Shown: positions 36,050-44,139 of the stretch, piece after piece
How positions within the stretch are numbered: the stretch's first letter is position 1
How the letters are laid out: every line of letters begins with the position of its first letter
DNA from: Limnohabitans sp.
Lineage (GTDB): Bacteria; Pseudomonadota; Gammaproteobacteria; Burkholderiales; Burkholderiaceae_C
DNA length: 64,000 nt
Direction of reading: 5' to 3'
NCBI GenBank assembly: GCA_030158125.1
Contig: JAOATL010000019.1
Span: 1 to 64,000 of the forward strand
Notes under the pieces: model-generated
What the model was told of the DNA's origin: nothing
Database searches by the model: none
The model's input: only the letters and a program-made list of their open reading frames with translations
Position numbers and translations under genes: made by a program

Positions 36050-36105
36050 GGTGGGGCCTTCAAACTCAAAGTTCGATCAAATGAAACAAATACTCAAAAC
36101 TGATG

Positions 36106-36477
36106 TCAGTTCGATGCAGCAAAAGCGGTGTAGGCGGTTTCGTCCAATAAAGCATTCACTTGCGATGCATCGGACAGTTTCACTTTGAAGAACCAGCCGG
36201 CACCCAATGGATCGGTGTTGGCCAAAGAAGGATCGCCACGCAGGGCTTCATTCACTTCAGTAATTTGACCGCTGATGGGCATGTAAACATCGGCAGCAGC
36301 TTTGACAGACTCAACCACGCCAGCCACAGCCTTTTGTTCAAAGCTGCTACCGACTTCGGGCAACTCCACAAACACCACATCACCCAAGGCATCTTGCGCA
36401 TGGTGCGTAATGCCCACAGTGGCCACATCGCCTTCAACCAAAATCCACTCGTGCTCTTCGGTGTACTTCAAACTCAT
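36106..36477 (-). CDS. gcvH: Glycine cleavage system H protein
   Basis: A 123-residue lipoyl carrier. K59 in [13 protein letters not shown] is the lipoylated lysine, and YTEEHEWI at the start is diagnostic. A strong CAGGAGA is placed 5 bases before the ATG. The gap to the upstream gcvT gene (about 100 bp) holds two copies of a REP-like repeat. It shuttles the methylamine group between GcvP and GcvT. Confidence 0.97.
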   Translation of the reverse strand: MSLKYTEEHEWILVEGDVATVGITHHAQDALGDVVFVELPEVGSSFEQKAVAGVVESVKAAADVYMPISGQITEVNEALRGDPSLANTDPLGAGWFFKVKLSDASQVNALLDETAYTAFAASN

Positions 36478-36503
36478 TTTTATCTCCTGTTAAATAGGTT
36501 CAG

Positions 36504-36566
36504 TTAATTGGGGTCAGATCACAATTAATTATCGGGGGCAAATGATCGGGGTCAGATCACAATTGT
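36504..36566. repeat. Two direct copies of a REP-like 17-mer inside the gcv operon
   Basis: GGGGTCAGATCACAATT occurs at 36510-36526 and again at 36548-36564, in the same orientation, 38 bp apart. The first copy is framed by TTAATTG/CAATTAA. The core GGGGTCAGATC also forms both outer ends of the palindrome at 57157-57311. Both loci therefore belong to one interspersed repeat family, of the REP/REPIN kind usually mobilised in trans by a Y1 (RAYT) transposase. No such transposase is in this window. Confidence 0.75.
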
Positions 36567-36576
36567 TTTGCGATCT

Positions 36577-37704
36577 TTAGCCTCGGTAATAACGATTGGG
36601 TACAAAGGGCATGGCACTGACTGTCATGGGTACCGCTTTGCCGCGCACCATGGCATTCACAACCGTGCCAATCGCAGCATTGGCAGCGTCCACATAGCCC
36701 ATGGCCACGGGCACATTGGCGGTGGGGCCGAGTAAACCACTGGACACTTCACCGATCTTGACGCCTTGCAAGCTTTGCAGTTCTACGTGTTCACGAACGG
36801 GCACACGCTCTTGCGCAATGAAGCCCACACGTTTGCGGGTGAGGGGGTACGTGCCATCCAATTGGCCCAACACGATGTTGGCACCTGGGAATCCGCCAGC
36901 GCGTGCACCACCTGTTCGGCGAACTTTTTGAAGGGCCCAGTTGAGGCCTGCTTCGATGGGGGTGGTGGTGGTGTCGATGTCGTTGCCGTACAAACACAAA
37001 CCCGCTTCGAGGCGCAAAGAATTTCGAGCCCCCAAACCAATGGGCTTCACTTCCGCTTGGGCCAACAAAGCCCGCGCAAACGCATCAACTTGGTCGTTGC
37101 CGACAGAAATTTCAAAACCGTCTTCGCCTGTATAGCCAGAGCGTGTGATGAAAAGATCCGCACCTTGCCAATCAAACGATGCACCGGTCATGAACACTAA
37201 CTTTTCCACGCCTGGCACCATGCGTGACAAGGCATCCACCGCCTTAGGACCTTGCAAAGCCAAGAGCGCACGCTCGGGCATGGGAATGACCTGGCAACGT
37301 GCGCCAATGCGCGCTTGAATGTGCGCAATGTCATTGACTTTGCAAGCGCCGTTCACAATCACAAAAATATCTGTGCCGCGGTTGACAAACATCAAGTCGT
37401 CAATGATGGTGCCTTCGTCGGTGAGTAGCAAACCATAGCGCTGTTTGCCCACTGGCAAATCGATCACGTCGATAGGCATCAAGGATTCAAACGCCGCCGC
37501 TGCATCGGGGCCTACCAAACGCAATTGGCCCATGTGAGACACATCAAACAAACCTGCTTCGGCGCGCGTGTGGTGGTGCTCGGCCATCAAACCCATGGGG
37601 TATTGCACAGGCATGCTGTAACCTGCAAAAGGCACCATGCGAGCGCCAAGCTCGATGTGCAAAGCATTGAGAGGGGTGTTGAGCAAAGCGGTGTCAGCGG
37701 ACAA
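36577..37704 (-). CDS. gcvT: Aminomethyltransferase, glycine cleavage T protein
   Basis: A 375-residue folate-dependent T protein that releases ammonia and forms methylene-tetrahydrofolate. GLFDVSHMGQLRL near residues 51-63 and the SGYTGEDGFEI segment are diagnostic. I take TTG at 37704 as the start: GGAGA lies six bases before it, and the resulting LSADTALLNTPLNALH N-terminus matches the family, whereas in-frame ATGs at 37734 and 37746 have no Shine-Dalgarno and run through the riboswitch expression platform. A tandem glycine riboswitch precedes it. Confidence 0.95.
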   Translation of the reverse strand: MSADTALLNTPLNALHIELGARMVPFAGYSMPVQYPMGLMAEHHHTRAEAGLFDVSHMGQLRLVGPDAAAAFESLMPIDVIDLPVGKQRYGLLLTDEGTIIDDLMFVNRGTDIFVIVNGACKVNDIAHIQARIGARCQVIPMPERALLALQGPKAVDALSRMVPGVEKLVFMTGASFDWQGADLFITRSGYTGEDGFEISVGNDQVDAFARALLAQAEVKPIGLGARNSLRLEAGLCLYGNDIDTTTTPIEAGLNWALQKVRRTGGARAGGFPGANIVLGQLDGTYPLTRKRVGFIAQERVPVREHVELQSLQGVKIGEVSSGLLGPTANVPVAMGYVDAANAAIGTVVNAMVRGKAVPMTVSAMPFVPNRYYRG

Positions 37705-37724
37705 TTGAAATCTCCAAGGGCAAA

Positions 37725-37748
37725 GTAAAACCATGACCGAAATCATGG
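37725..37748 (-). promoter_or_regulatory. Possible expression-platform hairpin of glycine riboswitch
   Basis: Read on the - strand, CCATGA and TCATGG form a 6-bp stem around TTTCGG, followed by TTTTAC. An alternative pairing of GGGCAA with TTGCCC would bring structure next to the gcvT GGAGA. Either could convert ligand binding into control of elongation or initiation. The fold is by eye only. Confidence 0.4.
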
Positions 37749-37990
37749 GTTGCCCTCGCTGTCCGCTTTACCTGAGCGATTCGCCGGTTGCGTCCTTCAT
37801 GTGAAAGACCCACTGCGGGTTGCGCCTTCGGTGGAGGGTTCGACCGGATGGTCCGCCCTCTCTCTCCAGTGAGGATGCGCTGATAAACAAAGTTAACAGC
37901 GTTTGTCAGTCCTGGGTACCTGAGCGTTCAGAAATTTTGAGGTTTCCTGCGCCTTCGGTGGCAGCCTTTTGACAAGGCTGCGCTCTCCTG
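37748..37990 (-). ncRNA. Tandem glycine riboswitch (gcvT leader)
   Basis: On the - strand the leader holds two aptamers, each with the conserved core CCACCGAAGGCGCA (core at 37949-37961 and again at 37822-37834 in + coordinates). Each is preceded by a GGAGAG-type 5' strand and followed by a CTCAGGTA-type 3' strand with GGAC. The arrangement, 127-nt repeat distance and position before gcvT match the cooperative two-aptamer glycine riboswitch, which turns on the glycine cleavage operon when glycine is high. Confidence 0.93.
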
Positions 37991-37999
37991 ACGATTGAA

Positions 38000-38028
38000 A
38001 TTATAAACAGGTCTTGAGAACCTGCCAG
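38000..38028 (-). promoter_or_regulatory. Sigma70-type promoter for the gcv operon
   Basis: On the - strand CTGGCA (38028-38023) and a perfect TATAAT (38005-38000) are separated by 17 bp. Transcription would start about 8 bases downstream, right at the beginning of the riboswitch. It sits in the 44-bp space between the ETF-ubiquinone oxidoreductase stop and the leader. Confidence 0.75.
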
Positions 38029-38034
38029 CACTTT

Positions 38035-39732
38035 TTACATGCCGGAGTAGTTAGGTCCGCCACCACCTTCTGGGGTGACCCAGACGATGTTTTGCGTTGG
38101 ATCTTTGATGTCGCAGGTTTTGCAATGCACACAATTTTGCGCATTGATTTGCAAGCGATCGGATTGGTCTTCGTTCTTGACGTATTCGTAAACACCTGCT
38201 GGGCAATACCGTGCCTCAGGGCCCGCAAACTTAGCCAAGTTGATGCCCACTGGCACACTGGCGTCCTTCAAGGTGAGGTGAGCTGGTTGATTCTCTTCGT
38301 GGTTGGTGTTGCTGATGAACACACTCGACAAACGATCAAACGTGAGCTTGCCATCAGGCTTGGGATATTGAATGGGTTGGCATTCGGCCGCAGGCTTGAG
38401 GTAAGTGTGATCGGCCGCTGCACGGCGAAGGGTCCATGGCACGTGGCCGCGCAACACAAATTGCTCGACACCGGTCATGAGGGTGCCCACGGTGCGGCCT
38501 TTTTTGAACCACTGCTTGAAGTTGCGCGCCTTGTTCAACTCGGTGTGCAACCAGCTGTTTTCAAATGCTTCTGGGTAGGCGCTGAGTTCATCATGCGAAC
38601 GGCCCGCTTGTAATGCATCGTATGCGGCTTCTGCGGCCAGCATGCCCGTTTTGATCGCGGCATGGCTTCCTTTGATGCGGCTGGCATTGAGGTAACCGGC
38701 ATCGCAACCGACCAGTGCGCCGCCTGGGAAAACGGTTTTGGGCAGCGATAACAGTCCGCCAGCCGTGATAGCACGTGCACCATAAGAAATACGTTTGGCC
38801 GGCGCAATGCCTTTGGCCTCGTCGCCTTCAAAGTACCAACGGATGTTGGGGTGTGTTTTAAAGCGCTGGAATTCTTCAAAAGGGCTGAGCCATGGGTTGG
38901 TGTAATCCAAGCCCACCACAAAACCGACCACCACTTTGTTGTCTTCCATGTGATACAGGAAAGAGCCACCATAGGTGTTTTCGTCCAAGGGCCAGCCGGC
39001 GCTGTGCAATGCCAAACCAGCTTGGTGACGCGCGGGATCAATTTCCCAAAGTTCTTTGATGCCGATGCCGTAGCTTTGTGGATCTTTGCCGTCGTCTAAT
39101 TTGAATTTAGAGATGACTTGCTTGCCCAAGTGGCCACGTGCGCCTTCGGCAAACACGGTGTACTTGGCGTGCAGTTCCATGCCTAACTGGAAGTTTTCAG
39201 TTGGCTCGCCGTCTTTGCCGATGCCCATGTTGCCAGTGGCCACACCTTTGACAGAGCCGTCGTCGTTGTACAAAACTTCTGCCGCGGTAAAGCCAGGGAA
39301 AATTTCAACACCCAGGGCTTCGGCTTGTTCGCCTAACCAGCGGGTGAGGTTGCCCAAGCTGATGATGTAGTTGCCATCGTTGTGAAAGCAGGGGGGCAGC
39401 GCGAAGTTGGGGACGCGTGTGGCGCCGTTTTCAGTGGTCATCAAGAAGATGTCTTCTGTGACCGGTTGATTCAAGGGGGCGCCCATTTCTTTCCAATTGG
39501 GAAAGAGTTCAGTCAGCGCAATGGGGTCCATGATGGCGCCCGACAAAATGTGTGCGCCTGGCTCGGACCCTTTTTCTAACACCACGACAGAGACGTCATT
39601 GCCTTTTTCTTGCGCCAATTGTTTCAGGCGAATGGCTGTGGACAAACCGGCGGGGCCACCGCCCACCACCACCACGTCGTATTCCATGGATTCGCGGGGA
39701 CCGTGTGTGTTCAAAATCTCTTCGGGTGTCAT
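38035..39732 (-). CDS. Electron-transfer flavoprotein-ubiquinone oxidoreductase
   Basis: A 565-residue membrane-associated flavoprotein carrying electrons from ETF (acyl-CoA dehydrogenases) to quinone. DVVVVGGGPAGLSTAIRLK near the start binds FAD. The C-terminal ferredoxin part has CPAGVYEYV and NCVHCKTCDI cysteines for a 4Fe-4S cluster. I favour the ATG at 39732 (MTPEEILNTHGPRESMEYD); an in-frame ATG at 39789 adds 19 residues, and neither has a clear Shine-Dalgarno sequence. ETF subunit genes are not in the window. Confidence 0.93.
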   Translation of the reverse strand: MTPEEILNTHGPRESMEYDVVVVGGGPAGLSTAIRLKQLAQEKGNDVSVVVLEKGSEPGAHILSGAIMDPIALTELFPNWKEMGAPLNQPVTEDIFLMTTENGATRVPNFALPPCFHNDGNYIISLGNLTRWLGEQAEALGVEIFPGFTAAEVLYNDDGSVKGVATGNMGIGKDGEPTENFQLGMELHAKYTVFAEGARGHLGKQVISKFKLDDGKDPQSYGIGIKELWEIDPARHQAGLALHSAGWPLDENTYGGSFLYHMEDNKVVVGFVVGLDYTNPWLSPFEEFQRFKTHPNIRWYFEGDEAKGIAPAKRISYGARAITAGGLLSLPKTVFPGGALVGCDAGYLNASRIKGSHAAIKTGMLAAEAAYDALQAGRSHDELSAYPEAFENSWLHTELNKARNFKQWFKKGRTVGTLMTGVEQFVLRGHVPWTLRRAAADHTYLKPAAECQPIQYPKPDGKLTFDRLSSVFISNTNHEENQPAHLTLKDASVPVGINLAKFAGPEARYCPAGVYEYVKNEDQSDRLQINAQNCVHCKTCDIKDPTQNIVWVTPEGGGGPNYSGM

Positions 39733-39873
39733 TGAAAGACTCGCATCAAGTTGAGGATGTGGGGGCCAAATGTCGGCCTGGTGACTCATTTTAAGCGCGG
39801 AACAGGCAGAATCTGGGTGAAACCATGCAGTGATATCCCGACCCCAGTTTGCGACAGATCAGAGACCCTCGCT

Positions 39874-40296
39874 ATGAAATTTGAAATTCCTGAAAGCAAG
39901 AAAAAAGTTCATGAAATGATCATCCCCATCCGATGGGGCGACATGGACGCCATGGGGCATGTCAACAACACGGTTTATTTTAGGTATCTGGAAACCGTGC
40001 GCATTGATTACTTCCAGTCCATTGGCTGCGAACCCAATCCGCAAGGACAGGGCCCCGTCATCGTGAACGCCTTTTGCAACTTCTACAAACAGCTGGAATA
40101 CCCTGGCAATGTGTTGGCCAAAATGTATGTGAGCGACCCTGCGCGCACCACCTTTGAAAGCTGGTGCACCTTGGAGTTGGTCGACAAGCCAGGGGTGATT
40201 TATGCAGCGGGTGGCGCCACCACCATTTGGGTGGATTTTCCGCTGCAAAAAGCGGTGGCCTTGCCCGACAACATCCGGGCCTTGGTCACCCCTTAA
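39874..40296 (+). CDS. Acyl-CoA thioesterase (4HBT hot-dog family)
   Basis: A 140-residue single hot-dog domain. RWGDMDAMGHVNNTVYFRYLETVRIDYF carries the 4-hydroxybenzoyl-CoA-thioesterase signature, with the catalytic aspartate in WGDMD. It should hydrolyse an acyl-CoA, chain length unknown. The ATG at 39874 is used because residues upstream do not resemble the family. It is divergent from the ETF-ubiquinone oxidoreductase gene, consistent with fatty-acid turnover. Confidence 0.87.
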   Translation: MKFEIPESKKKVHEMIIPIRWGDMDAMGHVNNTVYFRYLETVRIDYFQSIGCEPNPQGQGPVIVNAFCNFYKQLEYPGNVLAKMYVSDPARTTFESWCTLELVDKPGVIYAAGGATTIWVDFPLQKAVALPDNIRALVTP

Positions 40297-40312
40297 GCCT
40301 TTACTTCAGCCT

Positions 40313-40927
40313 TTACTTTTGCTTTGGCACCCGGCCCATCAGATAAAACTCTGGGTTGGGCATCATGTTGCTAAAGCTGGCCATGCGGTTGGACAAACCG
40401 AAGAACGCGGTAATGGCCGCAATGTCCCAAATGTCTTCGTCGTCAAAGCCCTGCGCATGCAAAGGGGCAAAGTCGGCGTCCTCAATTTGGTCGCTGTGCA
40501 AGCACACCTTCATGGCGAAATCGAGCATGACGCGTTGTCGCGCTGAAATGTCGGCCTTGCGATAGTTCACCGCCACTTGGTCAGCAACCATCGGTTTTTT
40601 TTCATAAATTCTCAGAATGGCGCCGTGGGCCACCACGCAGTACAAGCAGTTGTTGGCGGCGCTGGTGGTGGTGACGATCATTTCTCGATCGCCTTTGGTC
40701 AGGTTGCTGGTGCGGCCCACAGACTCGGGCACCATGAGGGCGTCATGGTATGCAAAAAAGGCGCGCCACTCTGCGGGTCTGCGCGCAAATGCCAAGAAAA
40801 CTTGCGGCACAAAACCCGCTTTCTCTTGCACCTCCAAAATCTTGTTGCGAATGTCCTCTGGGACATCCTTCAGTTCGGGTGCGGGGTAGCGTTGGCTTTT
40901 GGCGGCAGAAGTGCTGGTCATGGTCAA
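40313..40927 (-). CDS. AhpD-like peroxidase-related protein (carboxymuconolactone decarboxylase fold)
   Basis: A 204-residue all-helical protein of the uncharacterised peroxidase-related (AhpD-like) group. TSAANNCLYCVVAHGAILR contains the CxxC plus histidine of AhpD-type thiol peroxidases near residue 95. AhpD enzymes reduce peroxides via a lipoylated partner; the partner here is unknown. Two Met codons in a row (MTMTS) leave the start ambiguous by two residues. It ends 16 bp from the convergent thioesterase gene. Confidence 0.86.
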   Translation of the reverse strand: MTMTSTSAAKSQRYPAPELKDVPEDIRNKILEVQEKAGFVPQVFLAFARRPAEWRAFFAYHDALMVPESVGRTSNLTKGDREMIVTTTSAANNCLYCVVAHGAILRIYEKKPMVADQVAVNYRKADISARQRVMLDFAMKVCLHSDQIEDADFAPLHAQGFDDEDIWDIAAITAFFGLSNRMASFSNMMPNPEFYLMGRVPKQK

Positions 40928-41093
40928 TCCTTGAGTCGTGAACTCATTCTAAACAGGCGGGTGATGCAAATTAGAGTCCGTTTTGCTTAAAAAATGGACT
41001 GTTTCAGGCGCTTTTTGTCAGCCAGTTTTCAGTTTTCCCCCGGGGGGACCCATTACACTGTGTCTTTTGAGTCTTCCCTCTTAGGAGAACCCT

Positions 41094-41801
41094 GTGAACA
41101 AGATTTTTCCCTCGGCCGCCGAGGCGCTGAAAGGTGTCGTGGCAGACGGTCAACTGTTGGCTGTGGGTGGCTTTGGCCTCTGCGGTATTCCTGAAGCCCT
41201 GATCGACGCACTGCGTGACTCGGGCTGCAAAAACCTCACAGCCATTTCCAACAATGCCGGAGTCGACGGTTTTGGTTTGGGTAAGTTGCTTGAAACACGT
41301 CAAATTAAAAAAATGATTTCATCCTACGTGGGTGAGAACAAAGAATTCGAGCGTCAATTCTTGGCAGGCGAACTGGAATTGGAATTCACACCGCAAGGCA
41401 CGTTGGCTGAGAAACTGCGTGCTGGTGGTGCTGGCATTCCAGCCTTCTTCACCAAAACGGGTGTGGGCACCGTGGTGGCCGATGGCAAAGAGTTGCGTGA
41501 GTTCGACGGCGAAACCTATGTCATGGAGCGCTCCTTGGTGCCTGACGTGTCCTTGGTCAAGGCTTGGCGCGCCGACAAATCTGGCAACTTGCAATTTCGC
41601 CTCACCGCCCGCAACTTCAACCCCGCTGTGGCCATGGCCGGCAAGGTGTGCATTGTGGAGGTGGAAGAGATTGTTGAAACTGGCGCCATGCTGCCCGATC
41701 AGGTGCACTTGCCAGGCATTTATGTGCATCGCTTGGTGCTCAACAAGCACCCCGAAAAACGCATTGAAAAACGCACCATCACCGAGAAAGCAGGAGTCTG
41801 A
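41094..41801 (+). CDS. scoA: 3-oxoacid CoA-transferase subunit A
   Basis: A 235-residue alpha subunit of succinyl-CoA:3-ketoacid CoA-transferase, which moves CoA from succinyl-CoA to acetoacetate. [18 protein letters not shown] near residues 22-39 is the CoA-transferase signature 1, and the [17 protein letters not shown] segment is typical. It starts with GTG, supported by TAGGAGA at proper spacing. The B subunit follows after 2 bp. Confidence 0.94.
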   Translation: MNKIFPSAAEALKGVVADGQLLAVGGFGLCGIPEALIDALRDSGCKNLTAISNNAGVDGFGLGKLLETRQIKKMISSYVGENKEFERQFLAGELELEFTPQGTLAEKLRAGGAGIPAFFTKTGVGTVVADGKELREFDGETYVMERSLVPDVSLVKAWRADKSGNLQFRLTARNFNPAVAMAGKVCIVEVEEIVETGAMLPDQVHLPGIYVHRLVLNKHPEKRIEKRTITEKAGV

Positions 41802-41803
41802 GC

Positions 41804-42445
41804 ATGAGCTGGAATCAAGACCAAATGGCAGCGCGTGCTGCCCACGAACTGCAAGACGGCTTTTATGTGAACTTGGGCATTGGCATTCCCACCTTGGTGG
41901 CCAACCATGTGCCCAGCAACATTGAAGTGTGGCTGCAATCTGAAAACGGCATGCTGGGCATCGGCCCGTTCCCTAACGAAGATGAAGTCGACGCCGACCT
42001 GATCAATGCAGGCAAGCAGACCGTGACCACCATCAAGGGCTCGTCCATTTTTGGCAGCCACGACAGCTTCGCCATGATTCGTGGCGGCAAAATCAATTTG
42101 TCAATTTTGGGCGCCATGCAAGTAAGCGAAAAGGGTGACCTGGCCAACTGGATGATTCCAGGCAAGATGGTCAAGGGCATGGGCGGCGCCATGGACTTGG
42201 TGGCTGGCGTGAAGCGCGTCATCATTTTGATGGAACACGTGGCCAAGAAAAAAGACGGCACCGAAGATTTGAAAATCTTGCCCCAGTGCACGCTGCCTTT
42301 AACAGGCGTGGGCGTGGTCGATCGCATCATCACCGATTTGGCGGTGATGGATGTGGTGCCTGAAGGCTTGAAGGTTGTTGAGATGGCGCCAGGCGTTACC
42401 GCAGAACTTTTGCAAAGAAAAACGGGTGTGAACTTGATTTTTTAA
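41804..42445 (+). CDS. scoB: 3-oxoacid CoA-transferase subunit B
   Basis: A 213-residue beta subunit. The active-site glutamate is E47 in [12 protein letters not shown] (signature 2), which forms the CoA thioester intermediate. [10 protein letters not shown] near 25-34 lines the CoA site. Together with scoA and the thiolase at 4777 it would convert acetoacetate to two acetyl-CoA. It ends at a strong terminator. Confidence 0.95.
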   Translation: MSWNQDQMAARAAHELQDGFYVNLGIGIPTLVANHVPSNIEVWLQSENGMLGIGPFPNEDEVDADLINAGKQTVTTIKGSSIFGSHDSFAMIRGGKINLSILGAMQVSEKGDLANWMIPGKMVKGMGGAMDLVAGVKRVIILMEHVAKKKDGTEDLKILPQCTLPLTGVGVVDRIITDLAVMDVVPEGLKVVEMAPGVTAELLQRKTGVNLIF

Positions 42446-42462
42446 TCTGCATCAAACCAATG

Positions 42463-42492
42463 AAAAAGCCGCTTTTTTGAAGCGGCTTTTTT
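42463..42492. terminator. Rho-independent terminator between scoB and gabD
   Basis: AAAAAGCCGCTT and AAGCGGCTTTTTT form a 12-bp stem with a short T-rich loop, ending in a T run. The stem is A- and T-flanked on both strands, so it can end both the scoAB transcript and the convergent gabD transcript. Confidence 0.92.
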
Positions 42493-42521
42493 GTACATGC
42501 AAGCAGTAATTTTGTAGCGGC

Positions 42522-44000
42522 TTATTTCAAAATATCGCCCATGCACAAGTACTTCATCTCGAGGTACTCTTCCATGCCGTGGTGCGAGCCCTCGCGGCCC
42601 AAGCCCGATTGCTTCACACCGCCAAAGGGCACGTGCTCCGTGGCAATGATGCCCACGTTGATGCCCACCATGCCGTATTCCAAACCTTCACTAACGCGGA
42701 AAATACGGCCCACGTCGCGGCTGTAGAAATAACTGGCCAAACCAAACTCGGTGTTATTGGCTGCGTCAATGGCTTCTTGTTCTGTTTTGAATTTGAAGAC
42801 AGGTGCGAAGGGGCCGAAGGTTTCTTCGCGCGCGCACAACATGTCGGATGTGGCATTGCCAATCACAGTAGGCTCAAAGAACTGACCGTTCAAAGCTTTG
42901 CCGCCTGCCAACACCACACCGCCTTTGGCTTTGGCATCTTCAACGTGACGCGTGACTTTTTCCAAAGCAGCGGGTTCAATCAGCGGGCCTTGCACCACGC
43001 CTTCTTCAAAACCGTTGCCCACTTTCAACGCATTGACTTTGGCTGCAAACTTTTGGACGAACGTGTCGTACACAGATTCTTGTACGTAAATGCGATTGGC
43101 ACACACGCAAGTTTGTCCAGCGTTGCGGTACTTGCTGGCCATGGCGCCTTCGACAGCGCTGTCGATGTCAGCATCGTCAAACACGATGAAGGGCGCATTG
43201 CCACCCAATTCAAGCGAGAGTTTCTTCACGGTGGGTGCCGATTGCGCCATCAAAATGCGGCCCACTTCTGTGCTGCCTGTAAAGCTGATGTGGCGCACGA
43301 TGTCGCTAGAGCAGAACACCTTGCCAGCCGCAATGCTGTTGTCGGAATCGGCCGTGAGCAAGTTGATCACGCCAGCAGGAATGCCGGCACGAATGGCCAA
43401 TTCGCCGGCGGCCAATGCCGTGAGGGGGGTGAGTTCGGCGGGCTTGATGACCACGGTGCAACCTGCGGCCAGCGCAGGGGCCACCTTGCGTGTGATCATG
43501 GCCAATGGGAAGTTCCATGGCGTGATGGCAGCGCAAACACCAATGGGCTGCTTGATGACCATCAAGCGACGCGTGTTGTCAAACTGGGGCAGGGTTTCGC
43601 CATTGACGCGTTTGGCTTCTTCGGCATACCACTCGACAAAGCTGGCGCCATACATGACCTCGCCTTTGGCTTCTGCAAAGGGCTTGCCTTGCTCTGCGGT
43701 CATGATGCGGCCCAAGTCTTCCACATTGGCCATCAACAAGTCGTACCATTTGCGCAGCAAAATACTGCGTTCTTTGCTGGTTTTGCCACGCCAGGCGGGC
43801 AGGGCGGCGTTGGCAGCTGCGATGGCCGCTTCGGCGTCTTGTGCGCCCAAATTGGCCACATCGGCCAATTTTGCGCCCGTGGCGGGGTCGTTCACGTCAA
43901 AACGGCTGCTGCCTTTGACCCACTGACCGTTGACCAAAGCGTCGGTTTTGAGGAGGGTGGGGTCCTTCAACAGGGCCAAGGGGGAAGTTTTCATGTCCAT
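42522..44000 (-). CDS. gabD: NAD(P)-dependent succinate-semialdehyde dehydrogenase
   Basis: A 492-residue aldehyde dehydrogenase. TPWNFPLAMITRKVAPALAA binds cofactor, LELGGNAPF has the general-base glutamate, and NAGQTCVCANR has the catalytic cysteine with the second Cys typical of GabD. ESFGPFAPV-like EETFGPFAPV and the C-terminal GLGREGSHHGMEEYLEMKY also fit GabD. TAGGAGA precedes the ATG. It oxidises succinate semialdehyde to succinate. No gabT is in the window. Confidence 0.92.
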   Translation of the reverse strand: MDMKTSPLALLKDPTLLKTDALVNGQWVKGSSRFDVNDPATGAKLADVANLGAQDAEAAIAAANAALPAWRGKTSKERSILLRKWYDLLMANVEDLGRIMTAEQGKPFAEAKGEVMYGASFVEWYAEEAKRVNGETLPQFDNTRRLMVIKQPIGVCAAITPWNFPLAMITRKVAPALAAGCTVVIKPAELTPLTALAAGELAIRAGIPAGVINLLTADSDNSIAAGKVFCSSDIVRHISFTGSTEVGRILMAQSAPTVKKLSLELGGNAPFIVFDDADIDSAVEGAMASKYRNAGQTCVCANRIYVQESVYDTFVQKFAAKVNALKVGNGFEEGVVQGPLIEPAALEKVTRHVEDAKAKGGVVLAGGKALNGQFFEPTVIGNATSDMLCAREETFGPFAPVFKFKTEQEAIDAANNTEFGLASYFYSRDVGRIFRVSEGLEYGMVGINVGIIATEHVPFGGVKQSGLGREGSHHGMEEYLEMKYLCMGDILK

Positions 44001-44048
44001 GGGGGTCTCCTAAAGGTGTCGGGTGGCATTTCGCCGTATCTGCAATCT

Positions 44049-44054
44049 TATAAT
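44049..44054 (+). promoter_or_regulatory. Putative -10 box for alaS
   Basis: A perfect TATAAT lies 86 bases before the alaS start. No good -35 is seen at 16-18 bp upstream, so this is a weak call resting on the -10 alone. Confidence 0.35.
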
Positions 44055-44139
44055 GGAAAGTTACGCCCAAGGCTGCTTTTCCGCGCCCTGGTTGTCCTGT
44101 TCGCGTCTTCCAAGACGTAACTATAAAGATGCCCCTGCC

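Noticed and set aside
42579..44120. Long + strand open frame (513 codons) opposite gabD
   Set aside because: Antisense to a full aldehyde dehydrogenase; the product is Gly/His/Gln/Phe-rich with no motif.
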